Shown here: piece by piece, positions 57,141-64,000 of the stretch
Position numbering within the stretch: position 1 is the stretch's first letter
Layout of the letters: each line of letters begins with the position of its first letter
NCBI RefSeq assembly: GCF_019175385.1
Contig: NC_083345.1
Span: 122,267,657 to 122,331,656, forward strand
Length of the DNA: 64,000 nt
Reading direction: 5' to 3'
Source of the DNA: Lycium barbarum
Taxonomy: Eukaryota > Streptophyta > Magnoliopsida > Solanales > Solanaceae
The notes under the pieces: generated by a model
What the model was told of the DNA's origin: nothing
Databases searched by the model: none
Seen by the model: only the letters and a program-made list of their open reading frames with translations
Position numbers and translations under genes: made by a program

Positions 57141-60113
57141 AATGCAGGTGTGGAAGATAACGTCTTTGCTTCGGCGCGAATGCAGTGCAGAGGGTAATGT
57201 CCTTGGGCCATGAAGGGTGCCTTTAGGCGATGAGAATGATGCCTTTAGACTATGACACCCTCGGTGTCCTGTTGTGGGGCTGGACGAGCCAATGCAGTGT
57301 CCTATTGTGGGGTTGGTCGAGCCCGTGCCCTTTCTCTCGAAATGCGCCATTGGTGGAATTTTTGAGGGCCCCCTCAAAAATTTTGTCCCAGTTTAGAAAA
57401 CAAACAAAAATTCGCATACTTCCCGCGAAATGTGATGTGCATTTTTTTTTTTTTTTAAGCTACTCAAAAATATTCTCCCAATTTCATGCTTCAGCGGAGA
57501 AATACGAGGATCTTTCATGATAAGACCAGATGTCGATACCTCGTAGAGTTAGTAACAACACAACATTGAACTATATTTACTGTGCAACAATAAAAAATAA
57601 AACATTAAGAAAAATAGCAAAATCACGAAAGCAAAATCCAGCAATTTTTTTTTTAAATAATAACAATGATTGATATAACATGCCTACACTTCAGTTGGTA
57701 CCAACAATTAGTATTGTGCATAAGAATTCACCATTATTTATCGTCCAACAAACCAAGATCGACTTATTGATAATTCCTACAGCTTCAAGTGGTACCTCAG
57801 ACATACCTAAGGATCGACAAGATCGGTTCATTTTGTTTCAAACAAAGACTCTAAACTATACCTACCCTTATGTTTCAAGTGCCCTCACCAGAAAGAAAGT
57901 CCCTTTTCACACGTATTCAGTATTTTTGAATTTTGGGACGTCTAGACAAGTACACTCAAACTGAGAAAGATGTTCAATTTCAATGCTTGTAATTGTGATA
58001 CCATAAGCTTGGTCGTCATGTAAGTATCCACTAATGAGAGAAACCTTAGCATAGAATCACGTAGGGCTTGTTATGGGGTTGTAATGTAGGCTTGGGAAAA
58101 GGGTAGGATATTATTTGGGTAAGGAGTGACTAATCCTTCCCTAAGCGTTGCACTATGTTTGTGCTGAGTATTTGTGTGCTCTGACGCTGATCTACTTTGT
58201 TTTATTGTCCCTTTCTTTTATACTTGTGTGACCTCTTTTGCAAGTTAAAGCCCTTTTTTTCCTTTTTTTTTTTTGAGTTTAGGGTTGCATGCCCGAGACT
58301 CTGTGGGGATTACGAGAATTGACCTGGGTTGTATGCCCGAGGTCTTAATAATAATTCCGGGTTGTATGTCCGAGATCCCGAATGACTGAGTTTTTTTTTT
58401 TTTTTTGTGGGCTCCTTCTTGCTTTGGAGGTCGTTCTTAGCCTTTGTTTTTCTGGGACGGTCGAATCCCTTTTTTTTTTTGGAAGCTTCAACTCAGATCT
58501 CTATCCGTGGTTGCACGTTTTTAGTGCGTTCAGGGAGGTTGGGCCAAGAGAGAGATAGTGCATGTAAGCACTCAGAAATGGTATAGGCTTATGATGTGGT
58601 GGTCAAAAAGGCTTTAGGCTCAAAGGGGGAATGCTAGGGGTAATGTCATTTGGTAGGCTAGAAAGGCTCAAACGGGTCAAAGAAGGCCTACAATCCTTTT
58701 CTATGCTGAGTGTTACTCATAATTTCACCTCAACAGACATTCAGGTCAAGTTCTAGATCACAATGCAATGCAACTGAACGCTATCTAAAGCTCACCACAC
58801 AATGCACATGAAACAATGAGGTCGGTTTTGTTCTTGTCTTACAAGCATGTAAGAGAATTTTTCAAGTGTCACATAAAGTGTGAATGAGAGGTACCAAAAG
58901 AATCTATAGTTTACCACGAAGTCAGTCCTCTCCATCATATTGATTGTTACTTGTTTCATTCCTATGCACATTCCTAACTGTGTTGGTACCAACCAAGTCA
59001 AAGATATGAATCTAAAAAATATTTTTGTATTTTTTTAATAGGGGTACCGAACCCAAAAGGGTTGCATACGTATCTCATCTTTGATGAGAATCAAGTGCGC
59101 GTAGTTCGTTCAAGTAGGATAGAAAGAAACAAAATATTTTTGTGATTTTTTTTTTGTGATTTTTTGAATAATAATACCGAACCTAAAAGGGCTGCCTACG
59201 TATCTCATCAAAGAAGAGAATCAGGTGTGCGTAGTTCTTGCAAATAGGATAGAAAGAAATAAAATATTTTTGTGATTTTTCAAAATAAAGGATTTTTTTT
59301 TTTGTGAATTTTTGAATAATGAAATGCAGATAAGGTATAAAATGCATGATTGAAGAAAAAAAATATTTTACAAAATTCAGGGTTCAACACAAGCCAACTA
59401 AAAATAGTTAGATAAAGTGCTAAGGTAGTGCAAAGCAAATGACAACAATATTTATTTAAAAACGAAAACATGTAATAAATAAAGAGTATGTGAAAATGAA
59501 AAGAATGTTCGAAATAAAGGATAAAATTCAACCTATCTAAAAACAACTGCAAAACGGAATGTACAGTAACCTAGGAATTCTAAGAGTTGGTTTTCCTATG
59601 ACACAAGGCTCCCCCAAACGGACAACATGAGAGTGGATAGTCCGTGGCCGTCGACTGCACCGCCGATCGACTAAATCCACAAGATCGATCCAACTAAAAA
59701 GGTAATTTAGTAGTGCACGGCCGCGAACCGCGAAACCGCTTTAAGTGTGTGAATTTGTGTGAATTTTCCAGGAGTGGAGGAAATATGAACGGAATGTCAT
59801 TTTATATAAACCGATAACACATGAATATTAATATAAAACCACAAAAAGATAGCAATTAAAGAGAAACAGTAAAAGCAAGATGCATAATTTACAATAAAGT
59901 AAAAAATGAGTATGATAAATAAAACTTGCTAGTAAAAAAGGCAATAATACAGTGTATGAAATTAAAAGCAGATATGTACGTAAACAAATAAGGGAACAAG
60001 GGGAAGGATATATATGATGAATAAATATAGGCAAGTAAATAATAAACAAAAACTCAAATAAAGGTAACATACCTCGAATAACAAATTGAGTCCATATGGT
60101 TAGAACCTAAGTG
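57141..60113 (-). other. Ogre-like interior without gag or pol
   Basis: No element protein can be recognised. Small repeats occur: gggttg(t/c)atgcccgag at about 58280, 58327 and 58365, and a 130-bp duplication starting at 59045 and 59175 (taccgaaccc-aaaaggg). Further copies of the tacgtatctcatc motif occur. The open frames at 57230, 57680 and 58792 show no domains. Confidence 0.6.
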
Positions 60114-60131
60114 TCCCCAGCAGAGTCTCCA
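60114..60131 (-). other. Primer-binding site of the Ogre-like element
   Basis: On the minus strand tggagactctgctgggga lies three bases after the LTR end. The Ogre group uses a tRNA-Arg-type site of very similar form (tggcgactc...tgggga), with one change here near the 5' end. Confidence 0.75.
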
Positions 60132-60134
60132 TGT

Positions 60135-63032
60135 TGTTGCACCCTATTTTTACCAAAGGCTAAACAAAGCACAACTTATGGAGCTCTGAAATAATTAATT
60201 ATGTACAGAGTCGCCACCTAGCATTTAAGGTATATGAGGGTACCTATAAATTATTAATATATGCAGCTTAACATGGTCTACGAAAATAAGTGAGATTCTA
60301 GGTAAATGTTCAAATTATTCCGAAGGGAAAGTGTTAGGCATCCTTTAGAATCCACAAATGTGATTCCCGGCTGGACCAATTTAACCATACGAGGGATGTG
60401 TAAAAAAAGTTTGATTATTATTTACAAAAAATATTAATGGAATTTAAACTAAAGGATAACTAATATGACTATTCACGTAATAAAAGGTGTAAGTATTTAC
60501 ATATGTATAAAATACGTATTACATAATTATTTACGAGTGAACAAAGTGTACAATTACAGTGACTAACAATTTTAGCTTTACATGAATATATCATAAGGTA
60601 TTTATTTAACAATGAATGATTTACCTTTGAATGAAAAAGAAAGATTCAAAACATATGTGATATAATAATTATTTTAAAAAAAAGGTTATCTGCAACTTAG
60701 GAGCTTGGGTATGTGAAAAAAGGTATGAGGAATGGACATGAAATTATTTTGCACTCACGGTGAGTTAACTAATTTAACTATATGTACGCCTAATCAATTA
60801 ATTATGAGAGTAAATTCTAAAGCCTAAATATTGAGGCAAATCACCTTATTTATTTACTTAAGTGTGCTAAGCTATTGAATTAAAACTCTAGCGAAACATG
60901 ATAACTATAAGAATATTAGCTACGAAAATAATAACTGCCTAATATTAATTTGTCTAAAACACATAAAATTTAAATCACCTAAGCAGATCATAAATAAATG
61001 CCACCAACCCGCACCCTAAAAAAGTAAAGTTTCACTATATTTTATGCTTGTATAATTTAAGAATGTAAAAAAAAATATAAACGGAGAATTTAAGAAGCTA
61101 TTTGAACTTCTTTTGAGTGTCATCTTCAAAAAGTAACTCCGGATACCTGCATGAGACTTAATAAAAAATGTTAGTAAGATAACAAATAACTATCGGATGA
61201 ATTAAAGAAATAATGAATAAACTTAAAATAAAAAAATCCGTCTTTGTACATGGAAGGCCTTGGAAATCGACGAAAATTTCTTCATCGGCCAATTGGATGC
61301 AATATTTGCACAAATTAGTTTAATAAAATGATAAAAATTGTGAAAGTGCCAACAACATCTTCGGGCAGCTCGATCATAGCGAGTCTGCTGAGAACGATTA
61401 AACACAATACGGATGGCCGTCGGAGGAGTATTTTCCGGACACAAAACCAACGGAAACTAACGTAAAATAATGTAAAAAACTGTCCAACAAATAGCAACAA
61501 TGAAGTAGACCCGAATAGTAATAAAATATTGGAGCAACGAGAAGGCAACAAGAAATAATGCCAAGCAGCTAGCATGCTTAAAATATTAACAGAAACAAGT
61601 TTACCAAGAAGCATATATGCGTCAATCAAAACATCTCATACGAAGAGGAAATAGTGAACAACATACAACTCTAAAGACACAACTATTTGAAATAATTTTT
61701 ATCACCACTAAGTAAATAAATTGAATACCAAAGTGTAGTTCCAAGTATTTGTATGGTTTCTGCAACAAAGCAACAAAAAAAAAAAAAAAAAACGAAAGAA
61801 ATGAAAGGGGAAGAGGGGAAAGGAGTGAGCAGCGAAGAAGAAGAAAATATAGAGGGGCGTCGTTGGCAGCTGGCCACTGGCGTTGCTTCCACGACGTCAT
61901 CATAGCAACGCCACAAACACAAAATTTGACCAGCTATGGAGAAAATAGATAAAGAAAAAGAATGTGCCGGAGTTCAAACTCCTCTGGCCAGATCTGAAAG
62001 CTCTTGGAGCAACCAATGGTGTCGCCCGAGTTCCTGGAAACAACAGAAAAAAGTAAAAAGAAGAAAGGGGTAGGGGATAAGGACGTCATACTTGTTGGCT
62101 GCTCCGGTTCACCGGAGCTAGGAGCTCCTCGCCGGAGCAGCGTAGAAGACGAACGGGAAAAGGTTAAAAGGAAGCAGTAGAGTCGTGGTGGTGGTATGGT
62201 TAGAGTTCACTGTAGCTCGAAGCTCCGGTGTAGAGGGGCTGGATGTAGAGGCGGTTTGTGGTGAAGGAGAAGAGAGAAGATGAAGTGGGGAGAGAAGTGG
62301 CGGGGAAGAGGGCTGTTTTTGGGTGCGTCGGAGTTCACCGGAGCTCAAAGCTCCGGCGTGGAGGGGCGGCGGCTAAGAGAAAAGTGGGGGGAGAAAGAAA
62401 ATGTTTAGGGTTTAGGGGAGAGAAAATAGAAGATCTGATATGTGCTTGTGTGTGTTGTGCAAATATGTGTTGGATCCTAATAAAATTTAACCCCTCCCCT
62501 TCTTTTATAACATAAAGTCCAAAAATAATATATAGAGTCATACCCCTTTGTCCTGTTATTTCTTTTAACTAATCAAAACCTAACCCATCACCTCAAAATG
62601 TCCACTTTTAAAAAAAAGTGACGAAACCTTGATTTGATTGAATTTTGCTCTGTATTTCAAAAACAAATAGTTACTCCGCTTTTCTCTGCACTGTCAGGTT
62701 GTACTAAAATATAGTTAATTACTACATGTATAAATAATAATGTAACTATATAATATAAATATTAATGTGTAAGATATGAAAAGGTATCGCTATAAAATTA
62801 AGAAACAATTGTTAATTGCATAAAAAATGGTAGTATTACGTTGTACATGTGCAAAATAATGATTCTTGAAAAATGACAATAAATTGAGAAAATTTCTAAA
62901 ATAAGGATAATCATCAATAAATTGTTAGAAAAAATGTAAAAATGTGTAAAAATGTATTTCGTGCTCTTTAACGAATCAGGACCCTCAAAAACATTAATTT
63001 TAAGCACGTCGAGCCAAAATTAGGTGTCAACA
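60135..63032 (-). repeat. 5' LTR of the Ogre-like element, long form
   Basis: The 2898-bp LTR contains a 1934-bp middle segment (60684-62617) absent from the other LTR and flanked by ttttaaaaaaaa words. That segment has GC-richer stretches with ctccggtgaac-type phrases (62100-62360) and short frames without family likeness. LTRs of several kb are usual in the Ogre group, so the long form is probably the original. Confidence 0.85.
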
Positions 63033-63037
63033 GTAGG

Positions 63038-64000
63038 AATTTCCATACATCATTCATTAGTCATTCATATTGTAGGCTCGTGACAATAACATTACGGAAT
63101 AAATAGAATCATAAGTCATACTTGGAACTAGAGAGTATAATTTACCCCAAGGTTCATATCATTTCATACTTACGTCTAGGACATGCCAAAAGAAAGAAGG
63201 AATAGGCTTTACATACCTTTAGCGTTTAGTCGTATTATACTTGTACTTGCTGCCCAAAAACACTTATCCTATATCAAGGTATCAAGATCTACAATTAGTC
63301 TACGAGGGAATTCAATATGTATTTTAGCGTTAACAATCTCTTTCTAACATTTAGACGACGTTTCGTTCGCATTCAAACCAACTAGTGTTACAAGCTAACA
63401 TTGCTAATCATTCTTTCACATATCAATCCGAACTTGTTTAAACATGACTTAAGGGAACTTTGGGCAGTCCATACATCATTCAAATGAGTCCCATACTCAC
63501 GGCCAAATGGCACACACCACATTACCATTTTCATTTAGCAATGTTCCAGCTTTAACTTACAATGACAACAGCACGTTTAATAACATTACCTTTACGATTG
63601 TTGGAACTGTTTTAGCATCATTTTCATTCTTACAACAGCCCACAACCCATCTCAATTTCAACTTGAATCATTAAACTTTACTTTCACTATACGTTCATAA
63701 CAACAAACAATATTCAAAACACACCAAACTACTCCTTCATGAAAACAGTCCACGGTTTTGGACTGTTTTTATACTTCAACATAAATCATTTCTTCAACAC
63801 CTCAATTCACATATTCAACATGCATACAATACACCACAATGTCCATAACAACAACAATCAAAACTTGACACAAAACAGTCCACAAATTTCCTCTAAAACA
63901 GTCCCCTTACACGGCTTCAACACAACTACAACAACTTCATGATTTTCATCCATTTACCCATATTACAACACATTCAATCAATTTCCAATACATGTACAAG
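63038..64000 (-). mobile_element. Tekay/Del-like gypsy LTR, second part (cut by window end)
   Basis: After the right GTAGG duplication the sequence resumes the LTR interrupted at 53458, with words such as ggctttacatacctttagcg and caacagcccacaacccat. No LTR end is reached, so the visible LTR sums to at least 2.27 kb. The 67-residue frame near the end is repeat-derived. Confidence 0.6.

Larger units (their letters stand above)
53459..63032 (-). mobile_element. Ogre-like non-autonomous LTR element
   Basis: LTRs at 53459-54413 and 60135-63032 share ends: tgttgcaccc at the left edge and ggtgtcaaca at the right edge. An exact 5-bp duplication GTAGG flanks the element (53454-53458 and 63033-63037). 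Read on the minus strand the LTR starts TGTTGACACC. The 5' LTR is at the right and is followed by an Ogre-type primer site (60114-60131). A purine tract precedes the left LTR. The 5.7-kb interior has no recognisable gag, protease, reverse transcriptase or integrase, so the element must have moved with borrowed enzymes. It is inserted in the LTR that starts at 52152. Confidence 0.88.

Noticed and set aside
59828..60070. Membrane protein frame of 80 residues
   Set aside because: It is a Leu/Ile/Tyr-rich translation of A/T-rich leader DNA next to the primer site, with no independent support.
60684..62617. Host gene captured in the right Ogre-like LTR
   Set aside because: The segment has some GC-rich stretches and short frames, but no recognisable protein. 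Long LTRs are normal in this group.

Overview
This is a plant nuclear window, most likely from a Solanaceae genome. The evidence is the Tat, Tekay-like and Ogre-like Ty3/gypsy LTRs, the Ty1/copia families, the Stowaway MITEs with ctccctctg-type ends, and a jasmonate-type group IX ERF gene. It is AT-rich, has few genes and is dominated by nested transposable elements. I see only two ordinary host genes that look intact or nearly so, both on the minus strand: a short oleosin-like gene (18227-18493) and an AP2/ERF transcription factor (36910-37704).

Layout. 1-3572 is intergenic, with an inverted-dimer SINE-like retroposon (1893-2310) and small tandem repeats. 3573-17357 is one Tat-lineage gypsy element with a 5-bp GTTAT target duplication. 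It has gag-protease, a broken RT/RNase H/second RNase H/integrase pol, and a multi-exon gene on the opposite strand between pol and the 3' LTR. A 2425-bp solo LTR of a second gypsy family (14146-16570, CTTTA duplication) sits inside it. 17363-21648 holds the oleosin gene, a degenerate 80-bp repeat cluster and a Stowaway MITE. 21649-26969 is a second Stowaway MITE split by a decayed L1-type LINE.

26972-38130 is a duplicated ERF locus. The left ERF copy is broken by a complete Ty1/copia element (28035-33299) and also has a stop codon in its AP2 domain. The right copy is intact and keeps a perfect CACGTG G-box, which the left copy has lost. A 1.1-kb TRIM-like element (35252-36375) lies between them. 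38131-48332 is mainly intergenic: an LTR-like fragment with an snRNA-type USE/TATA pair, an exact 112-bp tandem duplication, a 9-bp-TSD MITE, a 160-bp tandem array with open frames, and the second SINE-like copy.

48333-64000 is a stack of retroelements on the minus strand. Two copia remnants (48333-49344 and 49345-52151) lie next to a Tekay-like LTR (52152 to beyond the window end). That LTR is interrupted by a 9.6-kb Ogre-like element (53459-63032, GTAGG duplication) with no recognisable gag or pol. Its 3' untranslated side carries a 2-kb minisatellite of 60-bp units.

The genes do not form a pathway. The regulatory story is the ERF duplication: one copy was silenced by insertion and mutation while the other kept its promoter and coding sequence. 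The rest records insertion, recombination and decay of retroelements, including mobilisation of elements that look unable to move themselves.
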